NCBI GenBank assembly: GCA_002369175.1
Contig: DFES01000158.1
Coordinates: 1 to 16,994, forward strand
Source of the DNA: Selenomonadaceae bacterium UBA3796
GTDB taxonomy: Bacteria; Bacillota; Negativicutes; Selenomonadales; Selenomonadaceae
DNA: 16,994 bases
Direction: 5' to 3'
Shown: positions 1-8,133 of the stretch, piece by piece
How positions within the stretch are numbered: position 1 is the stretch's first letter
How the letters are laid out: the number at the start of each line of letters is the position of its first letter
Position numbers and translations under genes: made by a program
Notes under the pieces: model-generated
Databases searched by the model: none
Seen by the model: the letters and a program-made list of their open reading frames with translations, nothing else
Told to the model about the DNA's origin: nothing

Positions 1-148
1 ATCCTCGACATAGCACCACTATGCCTCCGGTCTGTCGCCTAGCAATGGACAGCCAATCCCCGCAAATCTGGGGCAACCTCATTTAATCAACACGCCCTAG
101 TGATGCCAATTTGCAGCAAAATCTGAAAAGAGGCGTTCCCGTTGCCGC
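1..148. other. Non-coding left edge with small inverted repeats, possible mobile-element end
   Basis: No gene of convincing length is seen here. There are two short inverted repeats: CATAG-CACCA-CTATG at 9-23 and CCCC-GCAAATCT-GGGG at 58-73. A short open + frame enters from the left edge and ends at TAA near 84-86, and another + frame ends at TAG 40-42; neither can be identified. Short hairpins beside truncated frames are common at insertion-sequence ends, but no transposase, terminal repeat pair or target duplication is visible, so this is only a suspicion. No good terminator for the minus-strand operon is seen here. Confidence 0.25.
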
Positions 149-532
149 TCAATCCTCCCGGAGCTTGTCCCGCAATCTCACAAAAGCATCCCTATATTTT
201 TCAAAAATGTCCTTCACCAATCGTTCCGCCGCATCCTCATCGTACACATGAATGGATAGATTCCGTTTTTTCAGCATCTCCAGCCACAGATCTTCATCTT
301 CCACCAGCCCCAGTGCAAACCCTTTTTTGATGACCTCACGGGGCGAACCGGGAACCAGAAGTTCCACCCCATGAGCATCCAGTCTTTCCTTGATAGCTTT
401 CCATGCCAATTCAAAGGTCAGATGAAATTGGCCAATCATGCCCATGCGATAAATCTCGTCCGTTGCAACCATGTCCTTGTTTGCCGACATCAGCACATCC
501 AGACAATTCCCGAAAACATCATACTTTTTCAT
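149..532 (-). CDS. HepT-like / HI0074-type nucleotidyltransferase substrate-binding protein
   Basis: A 127-residue, probably all-helical protein of the HI0074 family, the partner of small MNT nucleotidyltransferases. Family hallmarks visible are the early segment with FELAWKAIKERL (about residues 40-51), the PREVIKKGF stretch (64-72), and the RN-x3-H-x-Y motif (R90, N91, H95, Y97) that corresponds to the RNase-type motif of HepT toxins. The ATG at 532 overlaps the end of the upstream MNT gene by 14 nt, as expected for a coupled pair. A longer open frame runs upstream to 802 but only antisense-like sequence lies there, so 532 is chosen. In known HepT/MNT pairs the HepT protein is a toxin that MNT neutralises by adenylylation; other HI0073/HI0074 pairs have no proven toxicity, so toxin function is inferred. 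Confidence 0.85.
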   Translation of the reverse strand: MKKYDVFGNCLDVLMSANKDMVATDEIYRMGMIGQFHLTFELAWKAIKERLDAHGVELLVPGSPREVIKKGFALGLVEDEDLWLEMLKKRNLSIHVYDEDAAERLVKDIFEKYRDAFVRLRDKLRED

Positions 533-809
533 ACAGCACCACGCCATCCCGCTCAATCTCAGCCAAAAATTCCTCCGAATGCTTTTCATCCAAATCGATG
601 ACATCAAAACAAAGGAGTGTCCAGGTTTCCTCATCCACCGCAAAGGAAAAATGGAGAACATCGCCGCCTCTGACAGCCAGATCAATGTCACTGCGCGGTC
701 GATTGGTTCCTCTGGCACGGGAACCGAACAAAACAACCTTTTGGAGCCCGTACCGTTTCGCCAGTGCCACAATCTCCCGCTCCACTCCGGCATCAAGATC
801 ATATTTCAT
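519..809 (-). CDS. MNT-type minimal nucleotidyltransferase (HI0073-like)
   Basis: A 96-residue minimal nucleotidyltransferase of the DNA polymerase beta superfamily. The catalytic signature is clear: G29-S30 followed by D41-I-D43, with the GSRARG start typical of antitoxin-type MNTs, and a further Asp pair at 69/72 that could supply the third metal ligand. The ATG at 809 is the first Met that gives the normal family N-terminus; AAAGG lies about 11 nt upstream. It overlaps the downstream HepT-like gene by 14 nt and begins 62 nt after the heptosyltransferase stop, on the same strand, with no obvious terminator between. Known relatives AMPylate HepT and act as antitoxins. It is probably a separate module lying next to the glycan operon. 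Confidence 0.87.
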   Translation of the reverse strand: MKYDLDAGVEREIVALAKRYGLQKVVLFGSRARGTNRPRSDIDLAVRGGDVLHFSFAVDEETWTLLCFDVIDLDEKHSEEFLAEIERDGVVLYEKV

Positions 810-871
810 AGCCCGTAGCCTTTCGTTTATTCGCCCCCTCCGCACATGACAGAGAAAGACGGAATGCCTCC

Positions 872-2149
872 TCACCCTTTGGGTTTCAAGCCGTGTTCTT
901 CCATGAGCCGCCTGCAGGTATTGATGACCTGGTACTGGTTGATCTTGCGGGTGCATTCGAACCTGCGCGCATCGTCATCCGCATGACGGGGACACCAGAA
1001 GAAATCCCCATGGTCGAAGATGCAGCGATCATCTTCCCAGCAACCGTTGCAGACATGATAGTTGATCACCCGGTAAGGGGTGGGGAACTCTGTGTGGGGG
1101 AGGGAGAAACCGCTGATGAGCACCACGGGGATGCCCGCCGCCCAGGCCAGCCAGGAAAGTCCGCTGCCCAGACCCACGAAGAAATCCGCATGGGAGAGAA
1201 GCTCCAGCCGCTCCCGGAGAGGCTTTGCCCCCGTGAAGTCCTCCGCCCCCCAGGGAATCTGGTTGAAGTGCCAGCCTGTGCCGTAGCACTTGTCCCGATC
1301 GATGCAGAGAACTCGGTAGCCCGCTTCCTTGAGCCAGGCGATGAGCTGCATCCAGCCCTCGGGATTATTCCAGTACTTCGCCTGGGAGGATGCCTGGGCC
1401 GCAATGCAGACATAGGGCTCCTTTATGGTGCGGGGGCAGTCCGGCTGAAGCTCCGGACGGATGGAAGCCGCCGGGAGTCCCAGGATGTTGGCCGCCGCTC
1501 CCTGGATCCCTGCGAGTTTCCAGCTGGAAGGCTGATGGGTGCGTTCATCCGGGGGGAAGAAGCAACCGAGATAATAGGAGGCGTAGAACGCCCCCGGACG
1601 CTCCCCGGGAGGGACGAAGTGCAGCTCCGGGTAGGTTTCCCGGAAGAGCTCCGCCACCTCGGTGTACATGGCCACCCAGATCTCACAGCCGTGTTTCTTC
1701 CGGAATTCCTCCACATAGGGCAGCCATGCAATGCTGTCCCCCATAGCGCCGGAGATGAATTTCACGTAGACCCGCTGCCCTTGGAGGTTCATCCTGTGGG
1801 CGAACACCATCTCCCCGTCCTTCCACACCTCCACCCGCCAGGGAACATAATACTGCACCGGGGATGTCACCGTGGTGTCGGAATATTTCCCGTCGCAGAA
1901 AACCTGGGCAGCAGCAAGATCAATGATGCGAACCCTCCACTCTCCCGCGGGAACCTTCACCCGCGCACCGTAATTGAAGTCCAGACGGACCCCCTCCAGC
2001 TTCGTGCTGCAGGCGATCTCCCCTGTGACAATGGTTTTGTAGTCCGATGACATCCCTCCGGAGACCCTTTCTCCCGAAGGCTCCTTCCCTTCTGCCGCCT
2101 GTGTCCCCTGCTTTCCTGTGACCTTTTCTTTCTTTTCCTTCTCTGACAT
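872..2149 (-). CDS. Autotransporter strand-loop-strand O-heptosyltransferase (TibC/BAHT-like)
   Basis: A 425-residue cytoplasmic glycosyltransferase resembling the TibC/BAHT family, which transfers heptose from ADP-heptose to serines of autotransporter passenger domains. The N-terminal half carries an all-beta region (about 37-130) and then GAMGDSIAWLPYVEEFRKKH (134-153), very like the family signature. The C-terminal half is GT9/heptosyltransferase-like, with GLGSGLSWLAWAAGIPVV (326-343). A cysteine cluster follows: C367-x2-C370, C376, C386 and C399, matching the iron-binding finger known in TibC-type enzymes. The ATG at 2149 has a weak ribosome site and adds a 32-residue Lys/Glu-rich tail; M33 (2053) begins the conserved part but has GGAGGG with no spacing. 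It starts 23 nt after the upstream GT. No autotransporter is in the window, so its acceptor is unknown. Confidence 0.85.
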   Translation of the reverse strand: MSEKEKKEKVTGKQGTQAAEGKEPSGERVSGGMSSDYKTIVTGEIACSTKLEGVRLDFNYGARVKVPAGEWRVRIIDLAAAQVFCDGKYSDTTVTSPVQYYVPWRVEVWKDGEMVFAHRMNLQGQRVYVKFISGAMGDSIAWLPYVEEFRKKHGCEIWVAMYTEVAELFRETYPELHFVPPGERPGAFYASYYLGCFFPPDERTHQPSSWKLAGIQGAAANILGLPAASIRPELQPDCPRTIKEPYVCIAAQASSQAKYWNNPEGWMQLIAWLKEAGYRVLCIDRDKCYGTGWHFNQIPWGAEDFTGAKPLRERLELLSHADFFVGLGSGLSWLAWAAGIPVVLISGFSLPHTEFPTPYRVINYHVCNGCWEDDRCIFDHGDFFWCPRHADDDARRFECTRKINQYQVINTCRRLMEEHGLKPKG

Positions 2150-2172
2150 CTCTCTTCGATGATCCTTTCTCT

Positions 2173-3285
2173 TTATCTGTCTTTTTCGCTCCGGGCCGCT
2201 TTCTTCCGGTACTTCCCTGCCTCGGCCTGTTTCCCCAGGGCAGCGCAGACTTCCGCCATGACGCTGTAGACCGATTCCATGACACCCTGCAGGGAATGCC
2301 GCTCCCAGGGGAAATTCTTCGGGAAATCCCGTACATTCCGCAGGGCGGTTTTCAGAGCATCGTAGGCTTCCCCCAGTTTCCCTTCCCCTCGGATCCCATC
2401 CCCGTAAAGGGCAAAGAATTCCGGGCGAAGGGGGCAATCCTCCATGCCCCGCCGCAGGATGGCAAGGACGCCCGCCGCATCGCCCAGCGCCTTCCGCGCC
2501 CGGTAGCAGATAAGGTAGGCGCCGAAGGAGTCGTCCAGGGGGCGCTCCTTCCGCTCCACGGATTCCCATGCAGCCTCTGCCGCCTTTTCATATTCCTCTT
2601 TATAGAAGTATAGTTCCGCGAGATAGTAGTAAAGGCATTGCTTCGGCCTGCCCAGCTCACGCTCCGCCTCCAGCAGCCGAAGGTTGCGCTCGGCTTTCTC
2701 CGCCAGGCGCTCCGAGGTATATCCCGTATGCCGGATGGCCAGTTCCTTCGGCGGGATGCGAAGACGCTTCTTTTTCCTGCCGTCATCGTAGGCCAGATAC
2801 TCGTGAATGGTATCATGGTAGCGAAGCTCCCGCCGGAAAATGCGCTCCGCATAGTTCTCGCCCACGGATTCCCCGGTATCCGCCGTAACATTATAGCGCA
2901 GGATCGACAGGGCATCGGGACCGCCCTTCCCCCCATAGCGGGCAAGGAGAGCCGGGAGATTCCCCCGGGTTTCCTCCGTCAGGGACTCATCGGCATCCAG
3001 GAAGATGATCCATTCACCCCGGGATTGCTCAATGGCATAGTTCTTGGCAGCGGAGAAATCATCCCGCCACGCGAAATGATGCACCTCCCCCACGATTCCT
3101 TCGGCGATGGCCACGGAATCGTCCACGGAGCCGGTGTCCACCACCACAAACTCATTCACCAGCCCCTTGAGGCTCATGAGACACGCCTCGATGTCCTCCG
3201 CCGCATCGCGCATGATGACGCAGGCCGATATACGAATGTCCTCCGGCAAAAAGCATCCCTCCAGCTCTGTACGCACCTGTTTCAT
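2173..3285 (-). CDS. Family 2 glycosyltransferase with C-terminal TPR-like helical tail
   Basis: A 370-residue protein. The N-terminal GT-A domain (about 18-200) has ACVIMRDAAEDI, the DTGS motif at 50-53 (nucleotide binding) and LDADE at 96-100, whose D97-x-D99 is the metal-binding DXD. This arrangement is typical of the WaaE-like GT2 subgroup and of many TPR-linked surface-glycan transferases. From about residue 205 onward the sequence is helical, with repeated aromatic/alanine patterns (LYYYLAELYFYKEEYEKAAEAA and similar), consistent with four or so TPR-like repeats for protein contacts. No membrane segment is seen. The ATG at 3285 overlaps the upstream stop as ATGA, so translation is probably coupled. 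Sugar specificity cannot be told. The TPR tail next to a protein O-heptosyltransferase could indicate a protein acceptor, but this is speculation. Confidence 0.85.
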   Translation of the reverse strand: MKQVRTELEGCFLPEDIRISACVIMRDAAEDIEACLMSLKGLVNEFVVVDTGSVDDSVAIAEGIVGEVHHFAWRDDFSAAKNYAIEQSRGEWIIFLDADESLTEETRGNLPALLARYGGKGGPDALSILRYNVTADTGESVGENYAERIFRRELRYHDTIHEYLAYDDGRKKKRLRIPPKELAIRHTGYTSERLAEKAERNLRLLEAERELGRPKQCLYYYLAELYFYKEEYEKAAEAAWESVERKERPLDDSFGAYLICYRARKALGDAAGVLAILRRGMEDCPLRPEFFALYGDGIRGEGKLGEAYDALKTALRNVRDFPKNFPWERHSLQGVMESVYSVMAEVCAALGKQAEAGKYRKKAARSEKDR

Positions 3286-6200
3286 TCCCGAGGGGCATGC
3301 AGGACGCTGTCGTATACCCCGATATATGCCCCGGCCACCCGCTCCATGCGGAATTTTTGGGAGGCAGACGCCACCCGCCCCCGCAATGTGCCGTAATATG
3401 CGGCATCATCCGCGACTCTCTGGATGATATGAGCCAGCTCCTCCACGGGAACCTTGTCCTCTTTCAAATCGAACACCACACCGGCCGGTTCTCCCTTCTC
3501 ATCCAGAAGCTGATTCCCGGATTCTCCCAGATTGCTGACGATAACGGGCTTGCCGCAGAAGAGGCAGTCAATGATCATCAACGGGAAGCTCTCTCCCTTG
3601 AATTCCGACGGCAGAAGTCCCATATCCGCCGTAGCAAAGTAGTCCCGCACGTTGGATTGGAACCCCATGAGATGAATGCAGTCCGGAACATGCCCCAGGA
3701 GCCTGTCATAGACCTCGCCTCCTCCTACCAGGAGCAGGTGGATATCCCGGTGGGCAGACTTGCGGGCAAGCATGACCGCATCGATCGCCCCCTGCCATCC
3801 CTTCTCGGGAATGGCGCGGCTGACGACGCAGAGAACAAAGGCATCCTCCGGCAGACCAAGACGGGGGCGGGGAATGGGCGTTCCCACGGAGAAATCCAGC
3901 CCATTGCCGATCTTGATGAAATCAGTCTCTTCAAATCCCCCATACTCCCGGAAGGGGAGCAGATTCTTATCGGCAATGTAGACAAAGGTATGGCAGGTCT
4001 CCCTGACCTTGTCCAGCAAAGGGCCAAGATATTTCTCCTCGATGGATTCATACATGCCGTGCAGGGTAATGACCTGCCGGAGCTCAGGAAGATACGGAAT
4101 CGCATAATGAACCGCCTCATCCACACTTCCATGATGAGAGTGGGCAATATCCGCCATGAATTGGAAAGCCGTATTCACCAGGCCCTCTGTTTCCTTCAAG
4201 CGGACATAGGGAACGTCCGGGGAGAGTTTGGACCGGATGCCGGGCATGTGCTCCGACATCTGGAAGTCCAGTACCGTGACCGGAATCCCCTCCCGCTTCA
4301 ATTCATTGGCCAGCACCAGCGGGAAGGTCTCGCCTCCTCCGATGGACATGGAGAAAAGGCACATGAGCACATTGGGGCGTCGTTTCTCCCCGAGGATTTC
4401 CTCCATGCGGAACCACTGCCCCACATCGTTCTTGTCCTTGCCGCCGAAGTAGGAAAGATAATGCTCTTCCAACTGTTTCCGATGAGCCTCATGGCTGGAG
4501 ACAGGAACCTTGTAATTGCGAGCGATAAAGCGGGCAATGCGCTCATGTTCCTCGTAATAGCGCGGTTCCTTCTGGATCTTCAAGGAGGTGCTGGAGGCAT
4601 GCACCCGATAGAAATTGGTGACCTCCGGCGTATAGAAGAGGCAGCCTCCCTTCAATATCTCCAGGTAGAACGCCCAATCCCCGCAGAGCCGCATATCCTC
4701 CCAGAGGCTCTCCAGTTCTCCGGAAAAGTCCACGGGTTTCCGGAACATGGCGCTGCTCACATTGGGGATGATATTCTTGACGGAAAAGGCATGCGCCACC
4801 AGCTGCGCCGCCGTCATGGAGAAAGAACGGGTCCAGTCTATGCCCGCCAGATCCCTCAGATAGTCCTCCGTAGTAAAGGTACGGACGCCATCCTGCATGA
4901 AGTCGCTGCGGCAAAAGGCCAGCATGACAGCTTCATCGTCGAAGCCCTTCACCATCGCTGCTAGGAATCCTTCCTCACACCAGTCATCGCTTTCCGCAAT
5001 CCAGATGAGCTCGCCCCGGGCAAGGGACATCCCCTTTTTCCACTGGGCAAAGACGTTGCCGCTGTTGTTCTCGTTGAAGGCCAGCCGGGTTCTTTCCGGA
5101 TACCGCTCCTGGTATTCCTGCAGGATATCTCTACTGTCATCCGTGGAACAGTCATCCAGGAGGATCACCTCATAGTCCTCATAGGTCTGCCGATAAATGG
5201 AATCCAGCCGTTCCCTGAGATATGCGCCATGATTGTAATTGGGCACAATGATGCTGACCATGCGGCGCACGGATGGTCTCTCGCCGGAGGACTTCCAAAA
5301 GGGAATCCCCTCTCCCTTCAGCAATTTCCCGGTTCCGGCGCTGTAAGAAAGGATTTCCTGCTTTGCCTTCGCCAGAAGGGGAAGGTATGCCTTCTCATAA
5401 AGAGCCGGAGACCACTTCTGCAGGGAAGCGCCTGCGCTCCGAGCCATCTTCTTTGCCGCAGGACTTGCCATGCACGCATAAGCGCTGCTCTTTGCCTTCC
5501 CCTTGGCATTGTCCCGGACATCCCGGAGACGCTGAAGCACTCTCCAGCCCAAGGTTGCCTTGATGGCTTCGATTTCCTTATCCCTGACCTCCAGCGTATC
5601 CGAAAGGCTCCTGCATTCGTCCTCCTTTGCCGCAAGAACAGCCGCAAGCCTCTCTATCTCTGCCTCCATTTCCCGCGCCTGTTCGTTGAAAAGATCCGTC
5701 AGATCCATCTTGCTGCCAAGATCCAGAAGACCGGACACCTGCAGCAGGATCTCTCCCGTCTCACGGCAGATCACCTCGTATTGGGGATTTACGGTGTGGA
5801 ATACATCATACGCGCCGTCCCGGCCTTTCCGATGCAAAGGAGCGAATTTCGCCGGGAGGCGGTTGCAGGAAATCTCCTCCATGGCAATTTTGGAGAAAAA
5901 GCAGTCCCGGATGCCGACCCGAAGTTCCCGGATTTCCCTTCCGTCCTCTCCTGCCCGGAACTCGGCATGAAATGCCCCGGAAGCGGATACATAGACCCTG
6001 GGGTCTATCAGATCCAGGCTCCCGCCGTCCGCATAGTCCAGATGCAGTTGCAGGGAAAGAAATTGCAGAATGCTCGATGTATGGAACACATCCATGCTTC
6101 CCGTATCCCGGACGAAATCCCGCCAGGTATAATGATGGCACCGCTCCAGTTCCTGCGCAGCCTCCGCATCTCTCAAAAGAGCGAAGAGAATCTCCAGAGC

Positions 6201-7070
6201 CAGCATCTGATAGGCCGAGGTTCCCACCTGCTTTGCCACCATGGCCAGGGCGAAGGGAACGCTGCCGGACTTCTCGCTCAGATACTCTTTTGTCTCCGGA
6301 AACACCTCCAGCAGGAAGCTTCTCTCCCGGATGCCCCGATATTGGAGCAAAATCTGATACAGCTCGAACTGGGAGCGGATGGATACGTCCGCCCGTTCGC
6401 CTCCCTGCTGGGTCTGCGTCCCTCTGCGCAGGCGGAACCTGGTGAGTTCCTCCTGGTAGATGTAGAAAGGCTCATGAAAAGCAAGCTTCACCCACATGCA
6501 GAAATCCGGAAGCTGCCAGAGCCCCGGTTCCTCCAAAAGCCCATATGCCGCATACTTCTCCCGGCGGATCAACAGGCTCGGGTGGCAGAGGCAGTTGCCG
6601 TGGAAAAAGAAATGCCGGAGCCACTGAGCCCGCGTCCTGTTGGGCTGCCGGAAAACCGTCCGGTAGAAGCTGCCCTCCGGGGGGACATATTCCTCGCTGT
6701 TCTCGTCCATGTATTTCACCAGGGTAAAACATGCCGCATATTCCGGATGTTCATCGAGGAACTGAACCTGTTTCTCCAGCTTGGAAGGCTCCCAGGCATC
6801 ATCCGAATGATGGACGGCAATATACTCCCCCTTCGCAGCGGCAAAAGCCTCCCTCGCCGCATCCCTGGGGCCAAGATTCTCCTCATAGAGGAATGTTTTG
6901 ATCCTCGGATCTTGAAAAGACCGTATCACGTCAGCACTGCCATCCTTCGAGCCATCATCGAAAATCAGCAGTTCAAAGTCCTGAAAGGTCTGGTTCAGAA
7001 CACTCGCAATCGCCTCCGCTATAAAATCCGCATGATTGTAGGAAGACAGGATTACGCTTATTTTCGGCAT
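3282..7070 (-). CDS. Three-domain glycosyltransferase (GT2 - GT2 - GT4 fusion)
   Basis: A 1262-residue protein with three transferase domains. The first GT2 domain (1-230) has DDG at 38-40 and HSDD at 88-91. It is followed by a middle region (about 230-460), a Lys/Glu-rich probable coiled coil (463-520) containing the TLGWRV segment often seen between fused glycosyltransferases, and a basic linker. The second GT2 domain (about 600-830) has DDCS at 639-642 and ESDD at 693-696. The third domain (about 898-1262) is GT-B/GT4, with SIGGGE at 909-914, HG at 1004-1005, and a C-terminal PSEFKGESFPLMIID segment. In that segment the usual E-x7-E pair reads E1160-x7-D1168. The ATG at 7070 is chosen over a GTG at 7079 because GGAG sits 8 nt before it. 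It begins 18 nt after the KAS III stop. It likely adds several residues of the repeat or cap; specificities are unknown. Confidence 0.9.
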   Translation of the reverse strand: MPKISVILSSYNHADFIAEAIASVLNQTFQDFELLIFDDGSKDGSADVIRSFQDPRIKTFLYEENLGPRDAAREAFAAAKGEYIAVHHSDDAWEPSKLEKQVQFLDEHPEYAACFTLVKYMDENSEEYVPPEGSFYRTVFRQPNRTRAQWLRHFFFHGNCLCHPSLLIRREKYAAYGLLEEPGLWQLPDFCMWVKLAFHEPFYIYQEELTRFRLRRGTQTQQGGERADVSIRSQFELYQILLQYRGIRERSFLLEVFPETKEYLSEKSGSVPFALAMVAKQVGTSAYQMLALEILFALLRDAEAAQELERCHHYTWRDFVRDTGSMDVFHTSSILQFLSLQLHLDYADGGSLDLIDPRVYVSASGAFHAEFRAGEDGREIRELRVGIRDCFFSKIAMEEISCNRLPAKFAPLHRKGRDGAYDVFHTVNPQYEVICRETGEILLQVSGLLDLGSKMDLTDLFNEQAREMEAEIERLAAVLAAKEDECRSLSDTLEVRDKEIEAIKATLGWRVLQRLRDVRDNAKGKAKSSAYACMASPAAKKMARSAGASLQKWSPALYEKAYLPLLAKAKQEILSYSAGTGKLLKGEGIPFWKSSGERPSVRRMVSIIVPNYNHGAYLRERLDSIYRQTYEDYEVILLDDCSTDDSRDILQEYQERYPERTRLAFNENNSGNVFAQWKKGMSLARGELIWIAESDDWCEEGFLAAMVKGFDDEAVMLAFCRSDFMQDGVRTFTTEDYLRDLAGIDWTRSFSMTAAQLVAHAFSVKNIIPNVSSAMFRKPVDFSGELESLWEDMRLCGDWAFYLEILKGGCLFYTPEVTNFYRVHASSTSLKIQKEPRYYEEHERIARFIARNYKVPVSSHEAHRKQLEEHYLSYFGGKDKNDVGQWFRMEEILGEKRRPNVLMCLFSMSIGGGETFPLVLANELKREGIPVTVLDFQMSEHMPGIRSKLSPDVPYVRLKETEGLVNTAFQFMADIAHSHHGSVDEAVHYAIPYLPELRQVITLHGMYESIEEKYLGPLLDKVRETCHTFVYIADKNLLPFREYGGFEETDFIKIGNGLDFSVGTPIPRPRLGLPEDAFVLCVVSRAIPEKGWQGAIDAVMLARKSAHRDIHLLLVGGGEVYDRLLGHVPDCIHLMGFQSNVRDYFATADMGLLPSEFKGESFPLMIIDCLFCGKPVIVSNLGESGNQLLDEKGEPAGVVFDLKEDKVPVEELAHIIQRVADDAAYYGTLRGRVASASQKFRMERVAGAYIGVYDSVLHAPRE

Positions 7071-7088
7071 TGCCACCACTCCATCATT

Positions 7089-8105
7089 CTACTTCTTTTC
7101 CAGCTTTCTACTCAAATCCGCAATACATCCGCCCCAGGAAAGGCCGACGCCGAACCCTGCCAAAAGAACTCTCCTGAGCGTTCCCGCATCATGCTCCGCC
7201 AGCACTTCCTCCAGCCCGAAGGGTATTGTGCCCGCAACAGTGTTCCCGATCTTCTCTATATTATTATGGAAGGGAACCTCCGTGAGACCGCACTTCTTCC
7301 TCACATATTCCAGCATGAACTTATTGGCCTGATGGAAGACGCAGTAGTCCAAGTCTTCCCTGGTGATTCCGGCTTTCGCCAAAACCTGCTCCACCATCGG
7401 CGGAACTTCCCGCAGGGTGAAGTAGGTAATCGCCGTGCCATCCATTGCGACTTCATAGTTGGAGCGGGTATTTCCCCGCTCATCCGTCTCAAAGACCTCC
7501 GGCGTCTCCCGGGGCATATTGCGGCTGCCCCCCGCCGGAATGATGATCTTGTCATAGCGAGAGCCATCGGTGCCGAAGACAAAGGAATGAAGAAAGGGAG
7601 CTTCTCCTTCCTCCATTGCGAGATACGTTGCCGTCGCGCCATCTCCGAAAAGGGGATAGCAGGCGTGATCCTCCTTGTTGATGTACTTCAGGTAGACGCT
7701 GGTGGTCAGGAGCAGCACCCTTTCCGCCATGCCCGCCTCCATGAGCCCTTTGGCCAGAGCCAGCCCGTAACTGTAGCCAGAGCAGCCCAGATTGTAGTCG
7801 AGTGCTCCGCAGGAATTGGGAAGCCCCAGCCGTGCCTGAAGTTCGCAGGCCGTCGTCGGCATCTGGTGGTCGGGATGCTGCACACAGAGCAGGAGGAAGT
7901 CGATCTCCTCGCGGCGGATATCATACCGGCGAAAGAGATTCTCTGCCGCCTCATAGGCGAGATCCCCGGCAGATTCTTCTTTGCCTGCCAGATGACGCTC
8001 CTGTATGCCAAGCTTCTTGATGAAACGGGGATCTTCTCCATCGTTGGATGCCACCTGCGGCGGCAAATAAGTTGCAATCCCCTTGATGCATGCGTATTTT
8101 TTCAC
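7089..8105 (-). CDS. 3-oxoacyl-ACP synthase III (KAS III, FabH-like)
   Basis: A 338-residue thiolase-fold enzyme, the usual length for KAS III. The full catalytic triad is present: C108 in NLGCSG, H258 in VFHQANK and N288 in NNIEKIGNT, with the C-terminal GFGVGLSWGG (317-326) typical of the family. It should condense an acyl-CoA primer (acetyl-CoA by default) with malonyl-ACP to a 3-oxoacyl-ACP. The start is a GTG at 8105: GGAGAGG lies 7 nt upstream and the protein then begins KKYACIKG, a normal family N-terminus. An open frame continues to 8297 but overlaps the preceding gene and has no family match. It is placed with an ACP and ketoreductase in a glycan operon, so it probably feeds sugar acylation and is not the housekeeping FabH. 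Primer preference cannot be read from sequence. Confidence 0.92.
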   Translation of the reverse strand: MKKYACIKGIATYLPPQVASNDGEDPRFIKKLGIQERHLAGKEESAGDLAYEAAENLFRRYDIRREEIDFLLLCVQHPDHQMPTTACELQARLGLPNSCGALDYNLGCSGYSYGLALAKGLMEAGMAERVLLLTTSVYLKYINKEDHACYPLFGDGATATYLAMEEGEAPFLHSFVFGTDGSRYDKIIIPAGGSRNMPRETPEVFETDERGNTRSNYEVAMDGTAITYFTLREVPPMVEQVLAKAGITREDLDYCVFHQANKFMLEYVRKKCGLTEVPFHNNIEKIGNTVAGTIPFGLEEVLAEHDAGTLRRVLLAGFGVGLSWGGCIADLSRKLEKK

Positions 8106-8133
8106 TTTGACGCCTCTCCATTCTCGTATATCT

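Noticed and set aside
118..148. Possible terminator just after the HepT-like stop (GC-rich segment then TTTT on the minus strand)
   Set aside because: Only about three consecutive base pairs can form before the T run, too weak to claim.
893..2050. A 385-residue + strand open frame opposite the heptosyltransferase
   Set aside because: Antisense shadow; the minus-strand protein has clear family motifs and the + translation does not.
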